Source: an uncultured Steroidobacter sp. (GTDB taxonomy: Bacteria; Pseudomonadota; Gammaproteobacteria; Steroidobacterales; Steroidobacteraceae). Taken from it: a stretch of DNA of 64,000 nucleotides. A program made the position numbers and the translations under genes. The notes under the pieces were generated by a model. The model did no database searches. It was given only the letters and a program-made list of their open reading frames with translations, and was not told the DNA's origin. The DNA lies in contig NZ_CALFXI010000001.1 in the NCBI RefSeq assembly GCF_937958065.1, positions 39,801 through 103,800 on the forward strand, read 5' to 3'. This document shows positions 10,901-19,178 of the stretch, in pieces (the stretch's first letter is position 1; each line of letters starts with the position of its first letter).

Positions 10901-13900
10901 CCGTGCCGAGCACCGTTGTACCGTCGTGCACGACGAACGAATCGTCACCGTCGCCGAGCGAGAGCGTGCCGCCGCTGATCGTCGTGCCAGCAAACGTCTG
11001 AGTGCCCGTCATCGTGGCGACGCCGGTGTTTTGCTTGATGAGCTGCTCGAAGCCGGTGGTGGTATTGCCGGCGAACGTGAGCGCGGACGCGTTGTTGAGG
11101 ACCAATCGATCGATCGCGCCGGCCGCCGCATCCACGCCGGTTCCCGCGATCGTTGCGCCATCAGTCAACGTCAAAGTGTCATCGCCGGCGCCCAGGCTCA
11201 GTGCGCCGGCGCCCGTGTTCAGCGCACCGCTCAATGTCACGATGTCGCTGCCGTCGCCGAGATCGCCCGTGGCGCGCAAAGTTGCGCCGCTATTGACGAG
11301 CAGCGTGTTCGCGCCTGCGCTGCCGGTAATGGTCGTCTGCGTGGCACCCGCCGCTTGCACGGTCCCGTCGATATTCAGCGTCGTGCTATCGGCCATGTCG
11401 ACCGTGGCCGTGTCGAGCGTGCCATCGATGTCGAGGGCGCCCGCTTGGACGGTTGTGGCGGCAAACGTCTGGGTACCCGTCATCGTGGCCGTGCCGGTGT
11501 TCTGCTTGACGAGCTGCTCGAACCCGGCGGTCATGCCGCCGTCGAACGTCAGCGCACTTGCGTTGTGCAACACGAGCTCATCGTTCGTGCCAGCGCCGGC
11601 GTTCAGGCCCGTTCCGCTCAGTAACGCCCCATCGTTCAAGGTGACAGTGTCGTCTCCCGCGCCGAGGTTCAGCGTACCGGCGCCGGTGTCGAGCGTGCCC
11701 GCGACCGTTATCACATCGTTGCCGTCGCCGAGATCGCCGCCGTTCGTGCTCAACGTGGCGCCCGAGCTCACGAGCACCGTATTCGTACCAGCGCTGCCGG
11801 TCAGGGGACTACTCGCGTCGATGGTGCCGTCGACGTTCAACGTCGTGTTGTCGAACAGCGTGATCGCGCCGGTATTGAGCGTGCCGTCCACGTCGAGCGT
11901 GCCGGCCGTGACATTCGTGCCGAGACTGAAAGTTTGCGTGCCGGTCAGCGTCAGCACGCCGGTGTTCTGCTTGGTCAGCAGCTCGAAGTCGCTGAACCCC
12001 GTGCCATCGAAGGTGCCAGCGAGGGCGTTGTTTACACGCAGCGTGTCACCGGTCACCGCGCTCCCGGCATCGACGGTGCCACTTATGGTGGCACCGTCGT
12101 TCAATGTAAATATGTCGTCGCCCGCGCCAAGGCTCAGCGTCGAGGCGCCCGTGTCGAGCGTGCCGAGGACATCGATGATGTCGGTGCCGTCGCCGAGATC
12201 GCCGGTGGCCGCAAGCGTGCCGCCCGCATTGATATTGATGATGTTGGACGAACCGTCACCGGCGATCACGGCAGCGACGCCGTTGCCGTGCACCGCGCCG
12301 TTGACGATCAGCGTCGTCGCTTCGTCGTCGTTGAAAGTGATCGTGTCGGTCGTCAGGTCGCCGTCGATCTGCAGCGCGCCCTCGGAAATCGTAGTGGTGC
12401 CGGCGCTGTTGGTCGCGGTCAGCACCGTCGTGCCCTCGCCCATCTGCTCGATGATGCCCGGGCCGCTGATCTGGCCGGCGAAGTTGAACGTATCGCTGCG
12501 GTTGAAACCGAGCGTGCCGGTGTCGAACGCGAGGATCACCTGGCCGGTGCCGACATTGCCCGACATGCCGCCATTGCCGATGATCAGCTTGCCGTCATTG
12601 ATGACGGTGTTGCCGGTATAGGTATTGTCGGCGGTCAGGATCCAGGTGCCGGCGTCATTCTTGGCGAGGCTGGTCTGGGCCGAAGCGCTCTGATCGCGGA
12701 TCGTCACGCCCATGATGTTGTCGCCGGTATAAGTGCCGCCGAGCGTGAACGTGCGCGCGCCAGTGCCCGAGAAGCCCATCAAGCCGCCGCTGTTGGTGAA
12801 GTTGATGGCACCGGTGCCGGAGGACTCGATCAAGGTCGTGCCGGTACTGAGCGTGAACAGCCGGTTGGTGCTGTCGCCGGTGCCCACATAGCGCAGTCGC
12901 GCATTGGTGCCGATCCCCAGCCTGTTGGCGTCTGGGATCGACGCGCCGATGCTGCTTGCCTGGCCTCCGTCGGCCAGCTTCACCACCTCGAGCACGCCGT
13001 CGCTGATCGAGGTGGCGCCCGTGTAGCTGCTGCTGGTGCTAGTCAGTCTCCAGGTGCCTCCCTGCTCCTTGAGGAGGGACGTTGCGGAAGCACCGTTGTC
13101 GCCGAGCTCGGCGGCCATGATGTTCGTGGCGGTGTTCGCGCCCCCGAGGCGCAGCCGCCGAGCGCCGGTCCCAACGAACGAGACGGGCTCCGTGTTCGTG
13201 AATTCCAGTGCGCCGGTGCCGTCGTTGCGGATATATCCGTCCGCCGCGCCCAGCGTGAAGCTGCGATCCGTAGTGTCGCCGTCACCGATGTACTGGAGGC
13301 CCGCATTAGCGGCGCGGCCGATGACGAGGTTGCTCGCATCGTTGGAGGATGCGCCGATCGAGCTTGCCTGGTCCCCATCGGCCAGGCACGCGGCGGCGAT
13401 CCAGCCGCCATCGATCACCGTTCTCCCACCGTAGTTGTTACTGCAGCCCGTGAGGGTCTGCGTCCCGCCGTTCTTGATGAGCTCGCCCGTCGTGCCGGTG
13501 ATCCGCCCCGCGAAGGTCGAGGATCCGCCGTTGAGCGTCAGCGTCTTATCTCCGATGAGGATTTCCCCTCCGGTGGTGTTGTTGTCGCTCAGCGCGTAAA
13601 CCGTGTTGGAGAACCCGGTCATATCCACCGTCGCGCCGCTATGGATCCAGAGGTAACCGGAGCCTAGCGCCTGGGCCGAACCCGCTATCAGGGTGCCGGC
13701 CTCGACCGCAGTGCCCGTCGTGTGGGTGTTCGTGCCGGAAAGGATCAACGTGCCCAAGCCTCGCTTGGCAAGGCCGCCGGCCCCCACCACATCGCCTTCG
13801 AACTCCAGTTCGGTGGAGGCCTGTGTCACGTCGACATAGCCCCAACCGGACGGCAGCGTGATGCCGCGGTCAGTCACCTGGTCGCCGCCCGTGTAACGGA

Positions 13901-16900
13901 GGAAGCCGCTAGCGCCGATCTGGAGATATCCCGAATCGGCACTGGAGGCGCCGATGCCGCTGGCCACGCTGCCGTTGCGAATACAATTGGTGCTGAGCGT
14001 GCCGCCCCAAATGTGGGTCGCACCCGTATACGTGTGGTTGCAGCCGTCCAGCGTCTGCACGGCGCCGCCGGTGATGGCGAGCTCGCCCGCACCCGTGATC
14101 GTGCCGGTGAACTCTGCAGTCCTGCTGTTCAGCGTCAGCCTCGTCCCAAGGGCGCCGAGGTCCACCGTGCCGCTGCCGAGCAGCCCGCCCGCCGTGTTGC
14201 TGAAGGTCGCAAGCTCCAGCCGCGCCCCTGACGCGACGGTCATGAGGCCGTTATCCCGGCCGAAGGCGGTGCCAGAGCCGGCGCGCAGCGTGCCGGCGCT
14301 CACGGTGTTGCTGTTCTGAGTGTTGTTGCCAGCGAGAACCAGCGTGCCGGCGCCTTCCTTGACGAAGTTGTTGGCGCCCACCGCGTTTCCGCTCAGCGTC
14401 AGCGTCGTATCGGAAGAAGTCACGCTGACTGCCGCGCCCGAGGTGCCGGTGCCGAGCGTGAAGCCACGGTCGCTTTCAGCGGTGTCGCCGTCATACTGCA
14501 AGCGTGCACCGTTGCCGATTACCAGATTGGCCGAAGAGCTGCTCGACGCGCCGATGCTGCTCGCCTCGCCGCCGTTGGCAAGCGTGGTTACGGCCAGCGT
14601 GCCGCCTCTGATGCTGGTAATACCGGTGTAGCTGCTGTCCTCGTTGCTCAGCGTCAGCGTGCCCGCACCCGTTTTGACGAGGCCGGCGCCATCGGAGCTG
14701 ACGACCTCGCCACCGAAAATGAGGTTGGTTCCAGATTGCGTAACCTCGATCGTGCCCTCGCTAACGGCGCCCGAGCGCATCAGCGTGAAGCCGCGATCTG
14801 TCGCGACGTTGCCGCCGGTATAGCTGAGCGTGCCGCCTTCGAGCACCAGGTTGGATGCATCGGCCGAAGAATCGCCGATGCTGCTTGCCACACCGCCGTT
14901 GGCGAGCGTTCCGACTGAGAGCTTGCCGCGTGTGATCCAGGTTGCTCCGCTGTAAGTGTTGGCGGCATTGCCGAGCACGACGCTTCCCGTGCCCGTGCCG
15001 CCGATGGTGAGACCCGTGGCGCCGCCATTGTCGAGGATGGTGGAGTTGATGGTGAAAGTGCCGGCGCTGTTCTGTTGGATGCCGAGCACGCCGCCCGAAG
15101 CACCTCTGACCGAGCCGCCGGAGATCGTCTGGCTGGTCGAGCCAACATCGGAGGCGATGATGATGGTGCCGTCGACGCCGAGCGTCTGGCCGGTCTCGAC
15201 GTCGACCTGCGAATTTTGCGCAGCCGTATAGCGCAGTCCGCCGAGCTGCACGACGTTGTCACCGGCGGCGTCGCTCACAGTGCCGGTGAAAGCCGTGTTC
15301 GCCGCGCCGTCCGTATCAGTGACGACCTCGTTATCTGCCCAGGTGCTGGCGTCGTCCCCGAGAGCATAGGCAGTGAAGGCTATGATGTTGTCGTTCTCAT
15401 CCAGGGCCGCGTAGTCGGAGCCGTTCACCGTCGCCCAGCCGCCGAGCGTCGTGCCCGGCGCCACACGCATGGTGACGCCGCTGCCAATGCCGAAGTCGAT
15501 CTGGCCGCTGCTCCGGCTGACGGCGCCGTAGTTGACCGTGATCGTCCCATCGGCCCCGGCCGCCGCTGTGATCCTGTTGCTGCCCGCGGTGATGTTGAGG
15601 CCATCGAAGGTCTGGCTGTTCGCCTGGTCTTCGGCACCGATCAGCTGGACGGTGCCGCCGGACATGTTGAGAGTGGATGAGCTCGAAATGATGTCGTCGA
15701 TCGGCGCCCCGTCAGCAGCGAAATCCAGCGCGAGCGTGCCGCCGCCGATGTTGGTGTCGCCGCTATAGTCATTGGCTCCGGTCAGCGTCTGCGTTCCGTC
15801 GCCGAGTTTGGTGAAGCTGCCGCTACCGGTGATGCTGCCGCCGTAGCTGCGGGTTTGTCCCGTTGCGATGTCTACTGTCAGGTCGCCCGTGCCGAGCGCG
15901 ACGGTGCCGCCCATGCCGGAGAGGGACGACATCGTCAGGTCGAAATCGTTGAGATCGAGGGTGCCGGCGTTGACGACGAAGGAGGTCGAGCCGCCAAACG
16001 CACCGGCGCTGCCGGCGCGCAGCGTGCCGCCGTCCACAGTCGTTGCACCGGTATAGGTGTTGGCGCCTGTCAGTTCCCAGACGCCGTTGCCTGCGCTTGT
16101 GATGCCGCCCGCACCCGAGATGACGCCCGAGGCGGTGTTGGTTTCGACAGAGGTGCCGCCGAGCGTCAGCGTGCCGGTAAGCGAGACGTCGCCGGTCAGG
16201 CTGAGTGCACCGTCGCCGTCGTTGACGATCGACGAGTTGCCGCTGCTCGTCAACGGCCGGTCGGTGCTAGCGGCCGCGCCCGTGTAACGCAGCGTGGCAC
16301 TCGTTATCGTGATCGCCGATCCCTGTCCGAGCGAGCTGGCGAGCCCGGCGTTCGCGAGAACGGAGGCGTTGATGACGCCCCCACCGCTCAAGGTGACATT
16401 ACCGGTGAACGTGTTGGCTCCGGCAAGCGTGATGCTGCGGTCCGCACCGGCTACGAAGGTAACCGCGGGAGCGCCGCCGCTGAGTATGCCGAGCAGTTCG
16501 AAATCCGCGTTCACGGCCTGGAACTGAGTGCTTTGCGCCAGGTTGAAGCCGCCGCTGAGGGATAGCGTTCCCGTCCCTTCGTTGAGGAAACGGCGCAGCC
16601 CTCCGCCCTCCATCACCCAGTCCCGGTTCGAAACGTCGCCGTCGCCGATATAGCGAATGAGATCCTGACCGTCTCCTCTGGTGAATGTGATCGTGCCACC
16701 CGCGCCCAGCGAGCTCGGCTCGCCGACGTTGCGCACCGAAGTGAAATAGATGCTCCCGGTATTCCCATACCACCCGCTGAGCGTGACCGTTCCGGTGAAG
16801 TCGTTGTTGTCGTTGCTGAGCGTCGTGCCGAAGAACGCGTTGAGGTTGCCCGAACCTGTGAGCAGCGCGGATCCCGCGCCGGCGCCGTTCAGCGTGAGCG

Positions 16901-17624
16901 TCGTGCCTGCACCGATCGTCACGGTTCGGTTCGTCGAGCCCGAATCGATGGTCAGCGTTGCGTCGGCCGTGGTCGTGATCGCGTTGCCGATCGCGCCCAA
17001 CGCCGCATCGTTGCTCGCCTGCAAAGTACCGCCGCTCAGCGTTATGCCGCCGCTGAACGTGTTCGCTCCGGTCAGGTATAACGCGCCCGCTCCTGACTTG
17101 GTGAGCCCCGCCGAGCCGGCGAGGACGGCGCTGATGGTGGAGGTGCCGGTGGTCACCGTGATGGTCGGCGTCGTACCGGCAAGCGTCAGAATGTTGCCGC
17201 CGGTTCCCGAGATCGAATAACCGTTTGTGTTGAAGGTCAGCGCGTTGACGGTGATCGGCGCCCCGAGGGTTATCTCGCCGGCCGTACCGCTGAAGATGGC
17301 GTGATCGAGCGCGGCATTGTTCCAAGCTTGGTTGTAGGGGCCGAGCGTATCGCTGGAGTTCGGAGTCCAATACAGATTGCTCAGGTTCCAGAGGCCCGTC
17401 CCGCCGCTGCCGGGCGCCGTTTGATTGACGTCCCAGTATCTATCCACCGCCCAAGACGGCGAGATCAGGAGCGCCGCGAAGCCGCCGATCAACAGCTGGC
17501 TGACGGTTGGGGCCGCAACATCGGTGCGCGAGCGGCTGCGCTTGCCATGGGCCTTGGTCAGCTCCGAAGCGACCACCCACGCGCGCTGCGCCTCGGACCA
17601 GATGACACGATAGATATGATTCAT
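4980..17624 (-). CDS. giant autotransporter adhesin (type Va) with beta-strand repeats and RTX-like Gly/Asp repeats
   Basis: 4,214 residues. The N-terminus (MNHIYRVIWSEAQRAWVVAS) is an extended signal peptide region, followed by a hydrophobic core and cleavage near SWA-VDRYWD. Residues about 75–1,800 carry many autotransporter-associated beta-strand repeats (GAGTLTLSG/NTYTGAT patterns). Residues about 1,810–3,640 switch to composite units of about 155 residues built of GDLGDGNDVLDVAGTLDTG, GAGDDxFxxxDG and GFEQLVKQNTGTATL blocks. Their GxGxD cores resemble RTX calcium-binding repeats. A short beta-strand repeat zone and a Pro/Asp/Glu linker (PSNPPDDGGDGEEPPTP) precede a C-terminal beta-barrel (about 3,900–4,214) ending in Phe. 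The predicted product is an outer-membrane-anchored, surface-exposed adhesin or biofilm fibre. Long antisense frames across it are compositional shadows. Confidence 0.93.
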   Translation of the reverse strand: MNHIYRVIWSEAQRAWVVASELTKAHGKRSRSRTDVAAPTVSQLLIGGFAALLISPSWAVDRYWDVNQTAPGSGGTGLWNLSNLYWTPNSSDTLGPYNQAWNNAALDHAIFSGTAGEITLGAPITVNALTFNTNGYSISGTGGNILTLAGTTPTITVTTGTSTISAVLAGSAGLTKSGAGALYLTGANTFSGGITLSGGTLQASNDAALGAIGNAITTTADATLTIDSGSTNRTVTIGAGTTLTLNGAGAGSALLTGSGNLNAFFGTTLSNDNNDFTGTVTLSGWYGNTGSIYFTSVRNVGEPSSLGAGGTITFTRGDGQDLIRYIGDGDVSNRDWVMEGGGLRRFLNEGTGTLSLSGGFNLAQSTQFQAVNADFELLGILSGGAPAVTFVAGADRSITLAGANTFTGNVTLSGGGVINASVLANAGLASSLGQGSAITITSATLRYTGAAASTDRPLTSSGNSSIVNDGDGALSLTGDVSLTGTLTLGGTSVETNTASGVISGAGGITSAGNGVWELTGANTYTGATTVDGGTLRAGSAGAFGGSTSFVVNAGTLDLNDFDLTMSSLSGMGGTVALGTGDLTVDIATGQTRSYGGSITGSGSFTKLGDGTQTLTGANDYSGDTNIGGGTLALDFAADGAPIDDIISSSSTLNMSGGTVQLIGAEDQANSQTFDGLNITAGSNRITAAAGADGTITVNYGAVSRSSGQIDFGIGSGVTMRVAPGTTLGGWATVNGSDYAALDENDNIIAFTAYALGDDASTWADNEVVTDTDGAANTAFTGTVSDAAGDNVVQLGGLRYTAAQNSQVDVETGQTLGVDGTIIIASDVGSTSQTISGGSVRGASGGVLGIQQNSAGTFTINSTILDNGGATGLTIGGTGTGSVVLGNAANTYSGATWITRGKLSVGTLANGGVASSIGDSSADASNLVLEGGTLSYTGGNVATDRGFTLMRSGAVSEGTIEVTQSGTNLIFGGEVVSSDGAGLVKTGAGTLTLSNEDSSYTGITSIRGGTLAVTTLANGGEASSIGASSSSSANLVIGNGARLQYDGDTAESDRGFTLGTGTSGAAVSVTSSDTTLTLSGNAVGANNFVKEGAGTLVLAGNNTQNSNTVSAGTLRAGSGTAFGRDNGLMTVASGARLELATFSNTAGGLLGSGTVDLGALGTRLTLNSRTAEFTGTITGAGELAITGGAVQTLDGCNHTYTGATHIWGGTLSTNCIRNGSVASGIGASSADSGYLQIGASGFLRYTGGDQVTDRGITLPSGWGYVDVTQASTELEFEGDVVGAGGLAKRGLGTLILSGTNTHTTGTAVEAGTLIAGSAQALGSGYLWIHSGATVDMTGFSNTVYALSDNNTTGGEILIGDKTLTLNGGSSTFAGRITGTTGELIKNGGTQTLTGCSNNYGGRTVIDGGWIAAACLADGDQASSIGASSNDASNLVIGRAANAGLQYIGDGDTTDRSFTLGAADGYIRNDGTGALEFTNTEPVSFVGTGARRLRLGGANTATNIMAAELGDNGASATSLLKEQGGTWRLTSTSSSYTGATSISDGVLEVVKLADGGQASSIGASIPDANRLGIGTNARLRYVGTGDSTNRLFTLSTGTTLIESSGTGAINFTNSGGLMGFSGTGARTFTLGGTYTGDNIMGVTIRDQSASAQTSLAKNDAGTWILTADNTYTGNTVINDGKLIIGNGGMSGNVGTGQVILAFDTGTLGFNRSDTFNFAGQISGPGIIEQMGEGTTVLTATNSAGTTTISEGALQIDGDLTTDTITFNDDEATTLIVNGAVHGNGVAAVIAGDGSSNIININAGGTLAATGDLGDGTDIIDVLGTLDTGASTLSLGAGDDIFTLNDGATISGTVDAGSAVTGDTLRVNNALAGTFDGTGFSDFELLTKQNTGVLTLTGTQTFSLGTNVTAGTLDVDGTLNTGAITLFDNTTLNVDGTIDASSPLTGSAGTNTVLVSSGATLSTNGGDLGDGNDVITVAGTLDTGAGTLNLGAGDDTVTLNDGALLSGTGLNAGAGTNDELVLHNASALTFDGGMTAGFEQLVKQNTGTATMTGTQTFAATTVQAGALDIDGTLDTATVDMADSTTLNIDGTVQAAGATQTTITGSAGANTLLVNSGATLRATGDLGDGSDIVTLSGALNTGAGALSLGAGDDTLTLTDGATIAGTGVDAAAGAIDRLVLNNASALTFAGNTTTGFEQLIKQNTGVATMTGTQTFAGTTISGGTLSLGDGDDSFVVHDGTTVLGTVDGGAGNDTRVYNINLTASVGALVGFEGLTKNGTGTLNINGPGSSALAEVEVQGGTLNVASGAAIDGAVSTSVTSGANLNVDGAYNGSGGNDTFTVAGTVSGAGDVNLGAGDDVLTIQDGAAVNVAIAGGSDTTGDRVVLDNGSALTFDGTNVAGFEELVKQNSGTATLAGTHTYDSAAVNAGTLAVAGTLNADSMTLADGATLDIAGTVQGAGATQTSITGTSGINTVIVNDGATLLASGDLGDGNDVLDVAGTLDTGAGVFSLGAGDDIFVVHDSTQVIGTLDAGAGNDQLNVNVSSGNLVPLGSTTGFESLGKSGVGTLEINGASDFVDVQVQAGVLDVAAGGSVATQTANVSADATLNVDGAFNFTAGADTLAVAGAITGSGTMNMLDGDDQLTILDGADLSGLATSLDGGAGNDTLTANITTDATLGGVTGFETLTKRGVGTLNIAGPASSSFGTVDVQDGSLDVASGATVSSVTATTVASGAMLKIDGNYAGSAGNDSFTVAGTVSGAGTIGLGAGDDVLTIQDGAALNMVIDGGADAAGDRVVLDNAAAFTLNGTDITGFEQFVKQNAGTATLAGSHTYDGTTIAGGTVDVDGALATDTASLADGTMLNVDGTMQGASGAQAVITGSAGVNTVVVNASATLAATGDLGDGADVLDVAGTLDAGGGNFNLGAGDDTFVIHDGTTVLGTVVGGAGLDTRVYDIAGVANVGALQEFEGLTKRNAGTLNINGPATTDLLEVAVEGGTLNIAAAGNVAGVQATTVDAGATLSVDGAYAGSTGDDTFTVAGIVSGTGNIDLGDGDDVLTLQDGAVLSAVIDGGNAVGGDSVVLDNVSDFTFDGTNVTGFEQLVKQNTGTATLVGTHMYDSTTIDSGTLDVDGTLETATVAVADDATLNVDGSVQAAGATQTAITGSTGVNSIIVNSGSTLLATGDLGDGNDVLDVAGTFDTGGGTFFLGAGDDIFVVHDGTTITGTIDGGDGLDTRVYNINSTATLGALTNFEGLTKTGSGVLTIQGPASSDLAEVEVLDGTLDIEAGGGITGITNASVGAGATLNVNGAFDFTAGADVFEVAGTITGATAINMLDGDDRLTLSDGADLSGLASPLDGGAGTDTLIADIATTATLGSVSSFENLTKEGAGTLNVAASAAFETVLVDAGVLDVATGATVEASTATVSEGATVNLAGDLMFTPGADSFTVAGTVAGAGSIDMLDGDDQLIIQDGADLSGLANAIDGGDGDDTLTVDIATRATLGGAIGFETLIKQGVGVATIAGPANSMFDTVQVSEGELHVGADAFVDPTTTSVDAGATMTIDGIYHGTADADTFTLSGTLAGSGAVDLLEGDDVLTVNTGADVTFTGVFDANAASNDRFVLAGTGEDSFDLGLIGTVFQNFDEFHKEGTGTWRLTGAGSNDWTVTEGTLIGDTESFGGNIANAATVVFDQTAEGTYAGVISGNGTLIKENTGTLILSGTHTFSGNTQIAAGTLEVNGVLPSAIAMASGATLSGIGTVGTVNAPAGSVVAPGTANLPFGTLTIAGDYSGGGTVRINTVLGNETSDTGRLVIQGNVSGTSTVLVNRWSGNGAMTQGDGIEVIQVDGTSAADSFRLGQAVQAGAYEYLLYQGGSSDANDWYLRSELIDPSNPPDDGGDGEEPPTPAFRAGVPGYVLGHQANLEYGFTALGNLRARVGDQGRMIEGQSRERTSDAWMRVYADELDVGGTRFEAQDLQMATVQFGTDIYSSVSGNASTHFGLMASVGESSAMLFDDARAIAGLPTFTGQLETDAKGVGMYWTHYAANGAYVDLSAQALHYTNRYRDQTLTDADQGGWGGTVAAEIGNTYALGATGWLLEPGAQVAYQRLELDSFHDGVSRIEGAEDDGVRARADLRLLRTPSDWLGMSNASPYIGLGVQHDFRRASAVAIAGTTLNDEIPDTTGDVSIGFTGNVLSGVELHLDMRYQKATEGERDGLRANFGFRMMF

Positions 17625-18280
17625 GGGGCATTCTCGACTGGCGTTCTTGATCGCTCGACTGCGAACGGCGACGCGCTTCCGACCGGATCATCGGCAAAGC
17701 GGCCAAAGGTCCGCTGTGACATATGGACGCAGTGAACCTGCGCTAGTCGCGGTCGGGCCGGATATGCAGGTCGGCATTCATGCGCAACGGCTCGAGCGTT
17801 GCATCGAGCCTGGCGAACGCATCCGGCCCGAGCCGATCCGGGTGATGGATGGCGTCGAACCGAATGCGTAATGGCTGTCGAACGTGCGCGGCGGGCGCAT
17901 CGGCAATGAGCGTTGATGGGATGTGCATGTTCTTGGATCGGGCCTCAATTGCCTCGGCAATCTCCGAGGAAGCATGTGAGGTAACGAGCAGCTCATCGCG
18001 CGTCCAGCAACGCAAAGGCTGCACTCCCCGGCAATCGATGCTAGTTAGATGGGATGAACTGAAGTGCGCAGTATGTCGCAGAACGACGGCGGGCTGACTC
18101 TGGGTAGCGGTCAGTTGCGTGCAAATTGCATGGAGCTCGAAAGGAATTTGCGCCGGAGTGAATATAATTTCGCAGGTCGCTCGTTACGGCCTCTGGGGAC
18201 CGCAACTGCCGTCTACGAGGTCGCTTGAACGACTCTGTTCAGTTTGCTCGTTACCCCCAGTGCTCGGCACCGGCGCGAAC
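17625..18280. other. 656-base region upstream of the autotransporter, little coding evidence
   Basis: The stretch holds the probable promoter and leader of the autotransporter gene and one weak minus-strand ORF (listed separately). The part around 18,060–18,240 is comparatively AT-rich and has no ORF that I would defend. No clear sigma-70 promoter or known riboregulator was recognised. Confidence 0.4.
17743..18024 (-). CDS. small hypothetical protein (weak call)
   Basis: 93 residues starting at a GTG, with mixed composition (MQPLRCWTRDELLVTSHASS at the start, ending MNADLHIRPDRD). The sequence is less Arg/Ala-biased than typical shadow frames, which is the main argument for it. A GGGGA sits directly against the GTG with no spacing, so initiation is doubtful. 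There is no recognised domain. It ends about 120 bases upstream of the autotransporter start on the same strand and could alternatively be untranslated leader. Confidence 0.3.
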   Translation of the reverse strand: MQPLRCWTRDELLVTSHASSEIAEAIEARSKNMHIPSTLIADAPAAHVRQPLRIRFDAIHHPDRLGPDAFARLDATLEPLRMNADLHIRPDRD

Positions 18281-18988
18281 TCACCGGGGTGACTGCTGGC
18301 TCTGCGTTGAAGGATTTGCTGCAGGCGTCAGACCTTCGACGAAGGTCGAAAGAGAATTGCTCCGCGTTCGAACCGACACGTAGTCACCCGCGAGCGGCTC
18401 GACAGCACTCAGCGCATCTGCCTTTCTCCGGCGCCGATAGCACAGCCGCTCGGGCTCGCCGTTAGACATCTCCAGCTCGATGTAACGCGAGCAGTTCAAC
18501 TGTAGCCCGAACCGGCTGTAGATTTCGGCGCTGTCACGCACTGCTTGCACTCTCGCAATCGAATGCTCGATCCGCCCGCCGAGACCCGGTGCCAGCATCG
18601 CGCAAATTTCTAGACCGAGCACAACGGTTGCGGCGATCACAAGCGCTGCCCACCCAGCACCAACGGCCAACCAGTACTTCGGGTACCTCAGGCGCAGCCG
18701 AGCACCTTCCGAGTTCGGGGACTGGGCGTCCCGGAGCAGCAAAAAACAGTGAGTGAATAGCGCCACTGGCGCATAGATGAATATTGCGATCGCCTTGCCG
18801 CCAGGTCCGATCTCCAGCGTGCGCGTGCTGTCCAGTCCAAAGCCGAACTGTAGCGCCATGAAAATCAGCGTGACACATCCAAGAGGTAACAACAGCAGAG
18901 CTTTGAGCTCCTTTGGATTTGAAACGCGCATCGCGTAAGTGTACGCCCCTACTGCTTCGGTCGGAGCGTTCGCCTGGGATCGTCTCAT
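18281..18988 (-). CDS. hypothetical membrane protein
   Basis: 235 residues. Three hydrophobic helices are visible (LLLLPLGCVTLIFMALQFGF; KAIAIFIYAPVALFTHCFLL; YWLAVGAGWAALVIAATVVL), followed by a hydrophilic C-terminal region of about 100 residues with RYIELEMSNGEPERLCYRRR, perhaps a small soluble domain. An internal ATG at 18931 (MRVSNPKEL) would remove 19 residues and may be the real start; neither start has a strong ribosome-binding site. No family is recognised. It is divergent from the hydrolase gene. Confidence 0.6.
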   Translation of the reverse strand: MRRSQANAPTEAVGAYTYAMRVSNPKELKALLLLPLGCVTLIFMALQFGFGLDSTRTLEIGPGGKAIAIFIYAPVALFTHCFLLLRDAQSPNSEGARLRLRYPKYWLAVGAGWAALVIAATVVLGLEICAMLAPGLGGRIEHSIARVQAVRDSAEIYSRFGLQLNCSRYIELEMSNGEPERLCYRRRRKADALSAVEPLAGDYVSVRTRSNSLSTFVEGLTPAANPSTQSQQSPR

Positions 18989-19178
18989 GGCGGGAGATCT
19001 GCGTGGAGGGTTGACGGCCTGCAGCGTGGATGGCGGCAGACCAGTCAGAACGAGCCCCGGCCCAGGGGCTCTGGCGAGCGCATTTCGCTATTAAACTGTC
19101 CCCAGGCGCAACCCCAGGCGGCTGTGCTGCGTCCAAAGGAACTCGGCTATCAACTCACTAAAACAGGAACGGACCCCG

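Noticed and set aside
5820..13667. Very long plus-strand ORFs (up to 921 codons) across the autotransporter gene
   Set aside because: They are antisense to a clearly coding repeat gene; high GC and Gly/Thr/Asp codons remove stops from opposite frames. Their proteins are Arg/Ala/Val or Ser/Pro/Val-rich and show no domains.
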